NCBI GenBank assembly: GCA_033239125.1
Contig: BSWB01000002.1
Location: 83,820,560-83,884,559, forward strand
Length of the DNA: 64,000 bases
From: Fagopyrum homotropicum
Lineage: Eukaryota; Streptophyta; Magnoliopsida; Caryophyllales; Polygonaceae
Direction: 5' to 3'
Below, piece after piece: positions 1 to 9,716 of the stretch. Below the pieces are notes generated by a model, which had not been told where the DNA came from, made no database searches, and saw nothing but the letters and a program-made list of their open reading frames with translations. Made by a program: the position numbers and the translations under genes. Each line of letters starts with the position of its first letter. Position 1 is the stretch's first letter.

Positions 1-1
1 C

Positions 2-484
2 CGCCCTCAAGTTCTACAAATGATCCGGCATAATCAATTTGGAGGGATGGAAGGAGAGTCTCCCCATCAACATTTGATGAATTATGAGATTTTGATGGAG
101 ACTCTTAGACCGCCAAGATTGGAGAGCAACAACCATAAGCTAAGGGCTTTCTCCTTCTCTCTTAAGGATAAAGCCTTAGCTTGGTATCAATCTATTCCAC
201 AAGGGCGAGTTGGTGCTTGGGAGGAGATGACAACCGAGTTTTTGACTAAGTTCTTCCCACCTTCCAAGACTACCGAGTTAAGAGGGAAGATCAATGCCTT
301 CATGATGAAGGATAGAGAAAGTTTATTCAAGTCTTGGGAGAGGTTCAAGGATCTTCTCCTTGATTGTCCACACCATGGCATACCAAAAATTGAGCTTTTG
401 GAGATCTACTTCAAAGGACTTGATGAAGATAGCCAATTCAAGCTCCAATCTCTTTCCGGTGGACATTTATGGAGAAGCATGTAG
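2..484 (+). pseudogene. Athila element A, gag (N-terminal part, frameshifted)
   Basis: This is the capsid-like Gag of Athila-type Ty3/gypsy element A; its 5' end lies outside the window. The frame is open from base 2. The retrotransposon gag signature is clear: ALAWYQSIP near residue 55, then a Trp and a FLTKFFPPSK stretch, then ELRGKINAF, matching the gag of Athila B at 36700-37130. After LQSLSGG the frame shifts by one base near 460, and the protein continues in the overlapping frame that starts at 469 (TFMEKHVDEAW). B and C read through here without a shift, so this is a mutation rather than programmed frameshifting. Gag packages element RNA into cytoplasmic particles. Confidence 0.85.
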
Positions 485-2400
485 ATGAAGCTTGGGAGTT
501 TGTGGAGAAGCAAGCTCTAGTGATTGAGAAGTACTCCCATAGGAAGAGTGAAGGAAGAAAGGCGGGAGCATATGAGGTGAGTGAAGTCACCATGAGCAAT
601 TTCAAGCTTGACGCCATCAACAACGAGTTGAAGTCCTTGAGGGAGTTGTGTACTACAACTTTGAAGAACCAAGCAACTCCTCAAGTGCTTCCACAAGCCA
701 ACTTGTCTTCCAAGGAGGAGGATGTGAATTATATGGGAAGGGGCAACTTCAACAATTACCAAGGCCCAAGGAGTTTTAACAACAACCGGCAATTCAACAA
801 TTACCGGCCCAACCACAACCATCCCGGATTTTCTTACTCTAACCCGGATGGAGCCTTGAACCCTTCCTCCTCCACAAGCACAACACCACCATCAAGAGCT
901 TCACAAGAACCTCCACCCGGATTTACTCAACCTCCAAAGGATAGAACCGAAATAATGTTTGAGCAATTGCTTGGAAGGTTGAGTGGTCTTGAGAGCACGG
1001 TGACTTCAATCTCTAAAGCTCAAAAGGTTTTGGAAGCACAAGTGTTCCAAAAAGCGGGTGAAGCCCATAGAGACCCGGGAAAGCTTCCCGGAAGGACCGA
1101 AGACAACCCAAGAGGCCAAGTGTTGGCTATTACAACAAGGAGTGGGTTGAGTATGAGAGATCCTTTGCCCAAGGATAACGCTAAGGGAAAGCAAGTAGTG
1201 GTAGAAGAGGGAAAGTTGCAAGAAGATGGAGGCAAGAGCAAGGATGTAGAGCCAACCTATGTGGCACCGCCTCCATACAAGCCACCACTACCGTTCCCAC
1301 AATCAAGAGCAAGAGCTCGTTTGGACAATCACTTTGGTAAGTTCCTTGAACTAATGTCCAAATTACATATTAACATTCCGTTCATGGATGCCATTTTAGG
1401 AATGCCGGCATATGGCAAGTTTTTGAAAGAGATACTCTCCAACAAAAGGAAGTTGGAGGAGTATGGGGAGATAAGAATGACCAAGAGATCCTCGAAATTG
1501 ATCCAAACAATGAAGGAGGAGATGCCTCCCAAGCTAAGAGATCCCGGCTCTTTTTGTGTCCCAATTGGAGTGGGAGATGTGAAGTACGAGGCCCTTTGTG
1601 ATCTTGGAGCGAGTGTAAGCATCATACCGCTTGCACTTTGCAACAAGGTTGGGCTAGGAGAGCCGAAACCGGTCAATATGACCCTCTATATGGCGGATCG
1701 TTCTATCACTCATCCGGTTGGGATCCTAGAAGACATCCCGGTGCAACTAGGAGGATTCTATGTGCCAATTGATTTTGTAGTCTTGGACATTCCGGCGGAT
1801 TATCCGGTTCCCATCATCTTAGGAAGACCCTTCCTAGCCACCTCCGGATGCCTAGTGGATTGCAAGAATGGAACTCTCTCCTTCAACATTGGAGAAGAGA
1901 ACGTCAAGTTCAAGTTATCCACAATGACTAAAGGGACAGCCCTTGATGAGGATCTCTTCAACATAGTCGAGCAAGAGGAATCTAGGGAAATTGTGAGCTC
2001 GATCTTGATCAAGGATCCCTTGGAGAAGGTTCTTACTTTAAGTATGATGGAGGAAGGTGTTGAGGAGGCCTGCAATGAAGAGATCAAGGCCTTGGAAGCA
2101 TTGGAAGAGGAGCCAAGAGTTGGATTTGAAAGCCACGAAGAGGTGTTGAACAGCTGCAAGTTCCACGGTCGAGATTTAAGTTCCACGGCCGTCAAACTTT
2201 CTGGACAACTCCGGGAAGCAAGCTTAGCAAGAACCACGGCCGTGGAAGTTGAGCAATCCGTGATTCCAGCCGTGGTTTTCCCTGGACCAGTCCTTGATGA
2301 TGGTCAAGCTTTTAGGAGCCATGAGGAGTCTTCATTTGCTTTGGATTCATCTCATCCAACTTTATTTGGATCATCTTCAACCGATAAAGGTCCTCCTTAA
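469..2400 (+). CDS. Athila A gag C-terminus plus aspartic protease
   Basis: The 643-codon open frame holds the end of Gag, an Asn-rich linker (about residues 85-130), a Pro-rich segment, and a retropepsin-like protease. The protease motif DLGASVSII has its catalytic Asp at residue 378; family members usually have D-T/S-G, so D-L-G is the form kept here and in B and C. The ILGRPFLATSG block follows near residue 450. No CCHC knuckle is visible. The frame ends in TAA at 2398-2400 and continues in the same frame straight into pol (LELKPLPSHL at 2401), where element C has no stop. The segment 2161-2278 carries a cluster of the CCACGGCCGTGG palindrome inside coding DNA. ATG 469 is only the first Met of this frame; the real start lies upstream of the window. 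Confidence 0.85.
   Translation: MEKHVDEAWEFVEKQALVIEKYSHRKSEGRKAGAYEVSEVTMSNFKLDAINNELKSLRELCTTTLKNQATPQVLPQANLSSKEEDVNYMGRGNFNNYQGPRSFNNNRQFNNYRPNHNHPGFSYSNPDGALNPSSSTSTTPPSRASQEPPPGFTQPPKDRTEIMFEQLLGRLSGLESTVTSISKAQKVLEAQVFQKAGEAHRDPGKLPGRTEDNPRGQVLAITTRSGLSMRDPLPKDNAKGKQVVVEEGKLQEDGGKSKDVEPTYVAPPPYKPPLPFPQSRARARLDNHFGKFLELMSKLHINIPFMDAILGMPAYGKFLKEILSNKRKLEEYGEIRMTKRSSKLIQTMKEEMPPKLRDPGSFCVPIGVGDVKYEALCDLGASVSIIPLALCNKVGLGEPKPVNMTLYMADRSITHPVGILEDIPVQLGGFYVPIDFVVLDIPADYPVPIILGRPFLATSGCLVDCKNGTLSFNIGEENVKFKLSTMTKGTALDEDLFNIVEQEESREIVSSILIKDPLEKVLTLSMMEEGVEEACNEEIKALEALEEEPRVGFESHEEVLNSCKFHGRDLSSTAVKLSGQLREASLARTTAVEVEQSVIPAVVFPGPVLDDGQAFRSHEESSFALDSSHPTLFGSSSTDKGPP
2161..2278 (+). promoter_or_regulatory. 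Palindrome cluster in the protease-RT linker of A
   Basis: CCACGGTCGAG (2163), CCACGGCCGTC (2183), CCACGGCCGTGG (2234-2245, perfect) and GCCGTGG (2269) lie in coding DNA. The same site holds clusters in B (40635-40760) and C (62342-62475), although the linker protein around it is poorly conserved. No TATA-like box follows here. Confidence 0.5.
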
Positions 2401-5313
2401 CTTGAACTCAAACCCCTCCCCTCTCATTTAAAGTATGCATTTCTTGGTGAAAACTCTACATATCCTGTGATTGTTAATGCATGCTTGAGTGATGATGAAC
2501 TTGCTAAATTGTTGCATGAACTAAGATTGCATAGGAAAGCCATTGGCTATACTATTGATGATTTGGTTGGCATTAAGCCTTCTTTGTGCATGCATAAGAT
2601 AATGATGGAAGATAACCACAAACCCTCTATTGAACATCAAAGGAGATTGAATCCTATAATGAAAGAGGTAGTCAAAAAGGAAATCATTAAGTTGCTAGAT
2701 GCGGGAATTATCTACCCTATCTCGGATAGTAAGTGGGTTAGTCCCGTTCATGTAGTTCCTAAGAAGGGTGGGATGACCGTAGTAACTAATGAGAACAATG
2801 AACTAATTCCGACTAGGACGGTTACAGGGTGGAGAATGTGCATCGATTATAGGAAGTTGAACATGGTCTCTAGGAAAGATCACTTCCCTCTCCCCTTCAT
2901 TGACCAAATGCTAGAAAGGTTAGCTCAACATTCTCATTTTTGCTATCTAGATGGCTATAGTGGATTCTTCCAAATCCCTATCCACCCCGATGACCAAGAG
3001 AAAACGACCTTTACATGTCCATGGGGTACTTTTGCATATAGGAGAATGCCATTTGGGTTGTGTAATACACCCGCCACCTTCCAAAGATGTATGATGGCTA
3101 TCTTTTCGGAATACATAGAAAATATCATGGAAGTGTTTATGGATGATTTCTCTGTTTATGGTTCTTCCTTTGATAATTGCTTGGCTAACTTGTCATTAGT
3201 ATTGCAAAGATGTGAGGAGACAAATCTTGTCTTGAATTGGGAAAAATGCCACTTCATGGTAAGTGAAGGCATTGTGTTAGGACACTTGGTGTCTAACCGT
3301 GGCATTGAGGTTGATAGAGCCAAAATTAAAACGATAGAGAAGTTGCCGCCACCTACCTCGGTGAAGGGGGTAAGGAGTTTCTTAGGGCATGCCGGTTTCT
3401 ACCGGAGGTTTATTCAAGACTTCTCTAAAATTTCTAAGCCTCTCACTAACCTACTAATGAAGGATGTTGATTTTGTCTTTTCCAAAGATTGTCTCGAAGC
3501 TTTTTGTAGGTTGAAGAACGCCTTGATCTCCGCACCTATCATGCAACCTCCGGATTGGAGTCTACCATTTGAGATCATGTGCAATGCAAGCGATGTAGCC
3601 GTAGGGGCTGTTTTGGGGCAAAGGAAAGATGGGCGTACTCATGCTATTTATTATGCTAGCAAGATGCTAGATGATGCCCAACTCAATTATGCTACCACCG
3701 AGAAGGAGTTGCTAGCGGTGGTGTATGCATTTGAGAAGTTCCGCTCATACCTTGTTGGAGCGAAGGTCATAGTTTATACGGATCATGTTGCGATCTGTTA
3801 TCTACTTACAAAGAAGGATACCAAACCAAGGTTGATTCGGTGGATCCTTCTTCTTCAAGAGTTTGATTTGGAAATACGAGATAAGAAGGGATCCGAAAAC
3901 TCCGTGGCAGATCACCTTAGTAGATTGCCTCCATTAGAGCTTGGAAGAGATGACATTCCAATTGATGACTCATTCCGAGATGAGCAATTGCAAATGGTGG
4001 AGGAATGCTTGTTCCAAGTGTCTAGAGGAAATGAGCCATGGTATGCCGACATTGTGAACTACTTAGTGTGTGAGGAAGTGCCTCCCGGATTGACATATGC
4101 ACAAAGAAAGAAGTTCTTCAACGATGTGAGGCACTACTATTGGAGTGAGCCACTCTTGTTCAACAAAGGCCCGGATGGAATGTTTAGAAGATGCATACCG
4201 GAGGATGAAGTAGAGAGTATGATCCGGCATTGTCACTCCTTACCATGTGGAGGCCATGCTAGCTCACACAAGACGTGTGCAAAGGTATTGCAATCCGGTT
4301 TTTATTGGCCTAACTTGTTTAAAGATGTGCAAGGTTTTGTAGCGGCATGTGATGCTTGCCAAAGGACGGGCAACATCTCAAGAAGGAATGAGATGCCCTT
4401 GAACAACATCCAAGAAGTCGAAATATTTGATGTGTGGGGTGTGGACTTCATGGGACCATTCCCTTCTTCATGTGGCAATCTCTTCATCCTATTGGCGGTG
4501 GACTATGTGTCAAGATGGGTGGAGGCAATCGCCTCTCCTACAAATGATGTCAAGGTGGTGGTGCGGTTCTTCAACCGGGTGATCTTCCCTAGGTTTGGAA
4601 CACCAAGGGTGATCATTAGTGATGGCGGAAAGCACTTCAACAATAGGAATTTTGGGGCGCTTTTGGCCAAGTATGGGGTGACTCACAAGGTGACAACACC
4701 TTACCATCCCCAAACTAGTGGCCAAGTGGAGATCTCCAACCGGGAGATCAAGGCCATCCTTGAGAAGACGGTGTCTAGGACTAGAAAGGATTGGGCTATG
4801 AGGCTCAATGATGCCTTATGGGCATATAGAACCGCCTTCAAGACACCGATTGGCACCACTCCCTACAAGTTGGTCTATGGCAAGTCTTGCCATCTTCCGG
4901 TAGAGATGGAGCATAGAGCTTATTGGGCCATTAAGTGGCTAAATTTTGATCTCAAGGCGGCGGGAGAAAAGAGATTGCTTGAATTGAATGCCCTCGAGGA
5001 GATCCGGTTGGACGCTTATCAGAATGCCCGGATTTACAAAGAGAGAACCAAAAGATGGCATGACAAGAGGATCATCCCCAAGGAGTTGAGTGAAGGAGAT
5101 CTTGTCCTTCTCTTCAACTCAAGGCTAAGGCTCTTTCCTGGAAAGCTCAAATCAAGATGGACCGGGCCATATGTAGTGAAGAAGATCTTTTCCCATGGAG
5201 CCATTGAGATAGGAGGGGAACATTGTGGGAACTTTAAGGTGAATGGGCACCGGTTGAAGAAGTATATCCCGGGAGCTCCGGTGGAGATAATTGCCCCGCT
5301 TCACCTTGAGTAG
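2401..5313 (+). CDS. Athila A pol: reverse transcriptase, RNase H, integrase
   Basis: This is the longest intact pol of the window; the first Met is at 2467 (948 codons). The RT active site is FMDD at residues 224-227 counted from 2467 (F-x-D-D in place of Y-x-D-D, as in B and C). RNase H follows with TTEKELLAVV and YTDH, but its first acidic residue is changed: MCNASDVA, where B and C have MCDA. Integrase has an HHCC zinc finger (His588/His597, Cys628/Cys631) and a DD35E triad at D660, D719 and E755. The C-terminus has the SRLRLFPGKLKSRWTGPY block. The protein converts element RNA to cDNA and inserts it into chromosomes. The stop at 2398-2400 and the upstream gag shift mean A is probably not autonomous now, although pol looks young. 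Confidence 0.92.
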   Translation, partial: LELKPLPSHLKYAFLGENSTYPVIVNACLSDDELAKLLHELRLHRKAIGYTIDDLVGIKPSLCMHKIMMEDNHKPSIEHQRRLNPIMKEVVKKEIIKLLDAGIIYPISDSKWVSPVHVVPKKGGMTVVTNENNELIPTRTVTGWRMCIDYRKLNMVSRKDHFPLPFIDQMLERLAQHSHFCYLDGYSGFFQIPIHPDDQEKTTFTCPWGTFAYRRMPFGLCNTPATFQRCMMAIFSEYIENIMEVFMDDFSVYGSSFDNCLANLSLVLQRCEETNLVLNWEKCHFMVSEGIVLGHLVSNRGIEVDRAKIKTIEKLPPPTSVKGVRSFLGHAGFYRRFIQDFSKISKPLTNLLMKDVDFVFSKDCLEAFCRLKNALISAPIMQPPDWSLPFEIMCNASDVAVGAVLGQRKDGRTHAIYYASKMLDDAQLNYATTEKELLAVVYAFEKFRSYLVGAKVIVYTDHVAICYLLTKKDTKPRLIRWILLLQEFDLEIRDKKGSENSVADHLSRLPPLELGRDDIPIDDSFRDEQLQMVEECLFQVSRGNEPWYADIVNYLVCEEVPPGLTYAQRKKFFNDVRHYYWSEPLLFNKGPDGMFRRCIPEDEVESMIRHCHSLPCGGHASSHKTCAKVLQSGFYWPNLFKDVQGFVAACDACQRTGNISRRNEMPLNNIQEVEIFDVWGVDFMGPFPSSCGNLFILLAVDYVSRWVEAIASPTNDVKVVVRFFNRVIFPRFGTPRVIISDGGKHFNNRNFGALLAKYGVTHKVTTPYHPQTSGQVEISNREIKAILEKTVSRTRKDWAMRLNDALWAYRTAFKTPIGTTPYKLVYGKSCHLPVEMEHRAYWAIKWLNFDLKAAGEKRLLELNALEEIRLDAYQNARIYKERTKRWHDKRIIPKELSEGDLVLLFNSRLRLFPGKLKSRWTGPYVVKKIFSHGAIEIGGEHCGNFKVNGHRLKKYIPGAPVEIIAPLHLE

Positions 5314-5723
5314 ACGCCCCCGAGTTTGGTCAAGCTAATGACCTTAAAGAAGCGCTTGGTGGGAGGCAACCCATTGGTAACATTTTTCTTTTCTTGATTT
5401 GCTTTTGTTTCTAGATTTTTCTATCTTTGTGTGTGTGCTAGAACATAAGTGGCATTGGAGGCCTTGCTTGACATAGGAATGATGATGATGAAACCCTCAT
5501 CAATTATGGGTGGAGCGGACGCGGAACTTGGACGGCTAGCGGTGCCTAGCGCGGGTCCCGAAGCTTTGATGGTTGCTTAGAGCTCTCTACCATGGTTGAT
5601 AGGATCATCGAACATCAATTCACTATTGAGCAATCCCAAATACCGTAACAAACCATTCTTACATTGTGAAAACCTTCTTTCACTCTCTTTACTTGTATAC
5701 CACATTGGGGACAATGTGTTTCT

Positions 5724-5738
5724 AAGTATGGGGTGGGG
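5724..5738 (+). promoter_or_regulatory. Second polypurine-tract-like motif of A
   Basis: AAGTATGGGGTGGGG repeats the core of the 3' polypurine tract (AAGTATGGGGT at 6966-6976) 1243 bp before the LTR start. The same duplicate lies at 46234-46247 in B and 56733-56746 (minus) in C at nearly the same distance. A role as an extra plus-strand primer is inferred. Confidence 0.5.
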
Positions 5739-6965
5739 TTTGCATGATCCTTTGCATGATGAGCATCTAGGATAGTTTAAAACCTTCACATGTCTTGCAT
5801 TGTACATACTTAAATCGAAAATCCCATAAAAATTCAGAAAATTTAAAAAAAAAAATTTTGTGCTTTCTAGGCTTGGATATGACCCTAATGATGAATCTTG
5901 TCTTGTGAATTGGCTATAGATGGCCTCATGTGTTAGGATTAATGAACGCATATGTGGACTTGAACTACTTCTCTTGAAATTCTATGAATGATTTGTGACC
6001 ATGACGTTTGCCTAGAAAGGATTGAGTAGTGAAGATCGAAATTACATGATAGTTCCTGCATACCATCTAGGAATGAATGAGGCAATTTAATCTTTCTCTA
6101 CTTCTCCTCTTAATCATGATTGCTTGAGCACCTCAATTGAGATAAATTTGACCTCTTTTAACCCATCCGGGAATAGGAGCATGCTAGTGTGTTGATGTGT
6201 GTGAAAAGCAAGTGTGAGGTGAAGTTGTTGATGAAAAGAACACCATGCATAAAATGCTGAATTTGTTGTGAAAAGTGTAGCCAATAATATAGGTTTGGGG
6301 ACATTGGTTTAAATGACAAGTAACTCGGTACACTTCACATAATCGGGTGTTGGTGCCTTGCCAAAGTAAAATGAACCAATAGTCCTAACGAGCTTTGGTA
6401 TGTGTGCCCGGTGTGGATGCACCTCGAAAACTAAGAAAAAGCCCGAGGACGGCTAATCACCAAGGTTTCGGCTTTTGTACACCAATGCCATTGTCTCAAA
6501 AACAAGTCAAAGAAAAAGAAAAGAAAGAAAAGATAGAGGAAAACATACACTTGAGGGAAGTTGATCGAGGACAAGGATGTGGAGTTAGTTCCATTCCTGG
6601 ATTAGCATCACATAATCTAGAAATCCCCACCCAATCACTACATTTCTTGGCCCTTTTATCTCACAAGACCTTATGACCTATTTGCATGTTTGTAAGACTT
6701 AGTGATTTAGATTGGATGTACTCTTGACCTTCTTGACTTCTTCATATTTACATTTCATGCATACTTTTGAGTTAAGTACAATTGTCTTTCCATGCTTTCA
6801 TTTGTTTGATGCATGATTGCTTGTCCTTTGCCATGAAACATGACTTTGAAGGTGATCCAAAAATAGAAGCACAAACCCAAAAAGATTTTGCCATTTTTCT
6901 GCATACATAAATCATGTCATCTCTTAGTCTATAGTTGGGAATTTGCTCGGGGACGAGCAAACCTT

Positions 6966-6980
6966 AAGTATGGGGTATTT
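6966..6980 (+). promoter_or_regulatory. Athila A 3' polypurine tract
   Basis: AAGTATGGGGTATTT lies directly before the LTR's terminal TG at 6981. The same sequence precedes both B LTRs. In LTR elements this site primes plus-strand DNA synthesis. Confidence 0.7.
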
Positions 6981-7310
6981 TGATAACACGATTTATGACT
7001 TAGTTTTAGGTAATCATTTAGATAGATTTCTCACTCATTCATGCATGGTTTAGCACTAGTTCACGACGTTTTGCACTCAATCCATGTATTTTGCCGAGAT
7101 AGACGTCTACACGGACTTGTGCGTGTTTTATAGGTATTTCGGGAGATTTAGGAGCAAAACGATACGTTTGAGGATCGTTCATTTAGATGACACACCCTCG
7201 GACTCATTAGGACACAAGCTAAAGGCTAAGGGGGACTCATGAAGCCTTACCAACACTTGCCATGCACCAAACCACAGCTTAATGATCCAAGGCGAAGTTT
7301 CTGCACAGAA

Positions 7311-7421
7311 TCACGGTTCTATGACACTCCACGGCCGTGGAATCAACCGTGGATTTTGCCAGATTCTTGTGACAGCTGTGCCACGACTCTCATGGCCAGC
7401 TCATGCGAGTTTGTTATAAAA
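7311..7421 (+). promoter_or_regulatory. LTR A promoter module: palindrome cluster plus TATA box
   Basis: TCACGGTT (7311), CCACGGCCGTGG (7329-7340, perfect 12-bp palindrome) and AACCGTGG (7345-7352) lie 60-105 bp before TATAAAA (7415-7421). The same order is seen in LTRs B and C. The palindrome looks like a binding site in U3; the factor is unknown. Confidence 0.6.
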
Positions 7422-7920
7422 GTGGTCCTTCATGGGCTGTGAGAGGCAGCTTGGAGCAGCTCATCCATTATCCATTTTCTCTCTAACAACAATATTCTCT
7501 CAACAAGAAGTTTTTCTAGGAAGGAAAGTGTCAAAGGGAAGAAGAAGAGCTCCATTGAAGAGGAGAAGAAGAACACACACCATTGCCACACCTTGATAGA
7601 TTTTTGTAGTAAAGAATTCCGGATTTTATTTATAAGAGTTGTATGAATCATTGAACCTTCCTTTGGAAGGATTGTAAGTTGCTCTAATTCTATTTTTAGC
7701 TTGGTTTGTTTTAAGCTCACTAGTTCATCTCTTTTCTTTCATCATTTGCAATGGATGTTATGATTTTATGTTTGTTTGTTTCGATTTCTATTATGAACGT
7801 TGTAGGCTAAATTGATGTGGTTCTAGGGTAAGGAAAGGATGGTTATGGCTAGGGTTATGATAGGACGGACTTAGATTTACCCTTGGATGACTTGTGTTTA
7901 TGAACGTAGCTGCTGTTAGA

Positions 7921-7978
7921 AATCACGGTTAGTTCTTGTCTGACCACGGCCGTGGTTTAGATAGAACAAACCGTGATT
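7921..7978 (+). promoter_or_regulatory. Symmetric three-part palindrome in LTR A leader
   Basis: Outer arms AATCACGGTT (7921-7930) and AACCGTGATT (7969-7978) are perfect inverted repeats centred exactly on CCACGGCCGTGG (7944-7955). The segments between them also pair in part (GTTCT with AGAAC). The whole would fold as a roughly 58-nt hairpin in RNA or a cruciform in DNA, 529 bp downstream of the TATA box. Confidence 0.65.
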
Positions 7979-8092
7979 TTCCCTGGTTCGAAGGATCTTG
8001 TCTTAGGTCTATAGAATGTTGAAATCCTAAGTGTTTGTTGAGTTTAATCTACCCTAGGGTAACCTAGTGTTAGTAACTAATTGTTAGGAGAG

Positions 8093-8350
8093 ACTTACCC
8101 GGTAATCCTTGCTCTTAGATTCCAAGATAACAAACCTTAGGTAGTGGTGAGCCTAATAAGCCACCATTGGATTAGGTGTGCTAGGATAGTTGTTTAGGAC
8201 TTTCCTTTCCAAGACTTACCCGGTAAGGATAGGTTAGACTCCTAATTAACAATCCGGTTTGTGTAGAATTTCTATCCTTAGGTTCTTAGAGACCTACCCG
8301 GTAATGAGACCTTAGGAGTGGACTAGTTGGACATGAGACCTACCCGGTAA
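8093..8350 (+). repeat. Four-copy ACYTACCCGGTAA motif in LTR A
   Basis: Copies lie at 8093-8105, 8214-8226, 8292-8304 and 8338-8350. The same motif, reversed, occurs four times in LTR I (13184-13440) and three times in LTR fragment G, at similar places, which argues against chance. The function is unknown. Confidence 0.6.
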
Positions 8351-8516
8351 TTGATCCCAATTTAGAAACACTTAATCCCAACATATCATAGTTAATCCAA
8401 TGAATGAATAGATAACTTGAGTCCTATGCCATAACCGGAACTTCCAACCCCTAGAATCCGTCTTTTCTCTCTTTGATCACTATCTTGTTTAGCTTGTTTA
8501 TTTGTGTTGATTCTTA

Positions 8517-8888
8517 GGGGGGTGTATTCAATCGAGACTTTTAAAGATTTTGACGGATTCTTATTAATCATAGGATTTGCAAATTCTGTGGGAAATTTTA
8601 ATTCTATATAGAGTCAGTACAGATTCTGTGGAAATCTTATGTGTTAGGGGAAGATTTCTATGGATTTTAAATAGTTATAAAAGTAATAAAGAATCCTACA
8701 AAATCAGTGAAATAATAGATTCTTTTAAAATCCACAAACTTTTAAATACCATAGGAATTTTATGGAAAATTTTAAATCCTAATTGAATACCTACAGATTT
8801 ATATGGACTTTTAAAAATCTATATTCAATACCCATAGACTTTTAAACTCCAAAAAATTCCTATAGACTCTTAATTGAATACACCCCCC
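8517..8888. mobile_element. Tourist-like MITE in LTR A, TSD TTA
   Basis: This 372-bp noncoding element starts GGGGGGTGTATTCAAT and ends ATTGAATACACCCCCC, a perfect 16-bp terminal inverted repeat with weaker pairing further in. It is flanked by TTA at 8514-8516 and 8889-8891. A three-base TTA duplication and G-rich ends fit the PIF/Harbinger (Tourist) group. It inserted after element A and carries no gene. Confidence 0.88.
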
Positions 8889-9282
8889 TTAGTTTAGTTT
8901 GATTGTTTACCTTGCATAAATTGTGATCTTTGATTGATCACCAAAACCAACCAAAATCATTTGAGATTTTCTTTTCTTTATTTCCTTCTTTTCTTTCAAC
9001 CTAGATCTTTACTAAATTCAATCACCATTCAAATCAATTTCACCTTAGTCTTTGTGTTCGACCTCGGAATACTAACCCTTCTACAAACGTCCCGTACACT
9101 GCGGGTTTCGCTAGGTAGTTAGGAATTAGTTCGAGTTATAAATTTAAAACCCATTTGCGCATCACGATCTTAGCGTAACAGGAATCCCTTGCAAACACGG
9201 GGTTAGGGCAATTCTTCAATTAAGGTCCGGAGTCGCGTTAAAAAATTATGTTTCTAGCTGATTTTCTATCCAAGCATATAAG

Positions 9283-9716
9283 ATGGCATATGCGGTGAAT
9301 TTTTATCCTGTACCCGACGAAGGACAATGGACACCAACTGACCACCCTAAACTGAAAGCTCCAAATATGAAAAGGGGAGTAGGTAGACCACCGAGAAACA
9401 GAAGACGAGAAGAGGATGAAAATCGAAAGGGAAAAAGGTCAAGCACAGTTCGTTGTAGCAATTGCAAGGTATGTAAAATATATGCTAAAGTATAAAAATC
9501 CTATAATTTATTTGATATGAAATAACTTCATTTGAGCTCATGTTTGATGAATTCTTTTCTACATGGTGCTAGGCATTTGGACATAATAAGAAGACATGTA
9601 AAGGTGGTTTGACTGCAAGGGAGCGTAGAGAGCAAGAAGGAGTTAGTGTTGAACAACACAAAAGACAAAAGCGTACAAGTAAAAGTCAACCACTGATGTT
9701 CAAGTCGATGTTATGA
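9283..9716 (+). pseudogene. MULE (MuDR-type) transposase, C-terminal end, two exons
   Basis: Two exons (9283-9468 and 9573-9716) join in phase 0 across a 104-bp GT-AG intron. The join creates a CCHC knuckle, C-S-N-C-K-A-F-G-H-N-K-K-T-C, spanning the splice site. Before it come NFYPVPDEGQW and a basic GRPPRNRRR stretch, the usual end of plant MuDR-like transposases after the SWIM zinc finger. The catalytic domain and N-terminus are absent upstream, where LTR A ends at 9180, so A probably inserted into or beside the MULE. Met 9283 is not the native start. The piece is a remnant and cannot transpose DNA alone. A MULE N-terminus lies on the other strand at 14791-15594. Confidence 0.75.

Larger units (their letters stand above)
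5314..6980 (+). other. Athila A 3' noncoding region, no ORF-1
   Basis: These 1.67 kb carry no convincing gene. The first bases match the region after pol in B and C (GGGAGGCAACCCA block near 5363). The sequence then jumps to blocks that in B lie after ORF-1: ACAATGTG plus AAGTATGGGGTGGGG near 5710-5738, then the CTTGCCAAAG and TTTTGTACACC blocks near 6357 and 6474. ORF-1 and its upstream palindrome/TATA module are therefore missing from A. The small open frames here are not conserved. Confidence 0.75.
6981..9180 (+). repeat. Athila A 3' LTR
   Basis: The LTR begins TGATAACACG after the polypurine tract and ends ...TAGCGTAACA; its terminal 40 bp align with the ends of LTRs B and C. The span is 2200 bp including a 372-bp MITE at 8517-8888, so about 1.83 kb without it. 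It holds a promoter-proximal palindrome, a TATA box at 7415-7421, a 58-bp symmetric palindrome at 7921-7978 and four copies of ACYTACCCGGTAA. No primer site follows 9180, so this is the 3' LTR; the predicted target duplication is GGAAT, but the partner is outside the window. Confidence 0.88.

Noticed and set aside
6395..6676. 93-codon frame in the A 3' region
   Set aside because: Not conserved in B or C, where the equivalent blocks are noncoding.
8093..8350. Regularly repeated short motif that might suggest a CRISPR-like array
   Set aside because: Spacing is irregular (121, 78 and 46 bp), the context is a plant LTR, and the motif is palindrome-free.
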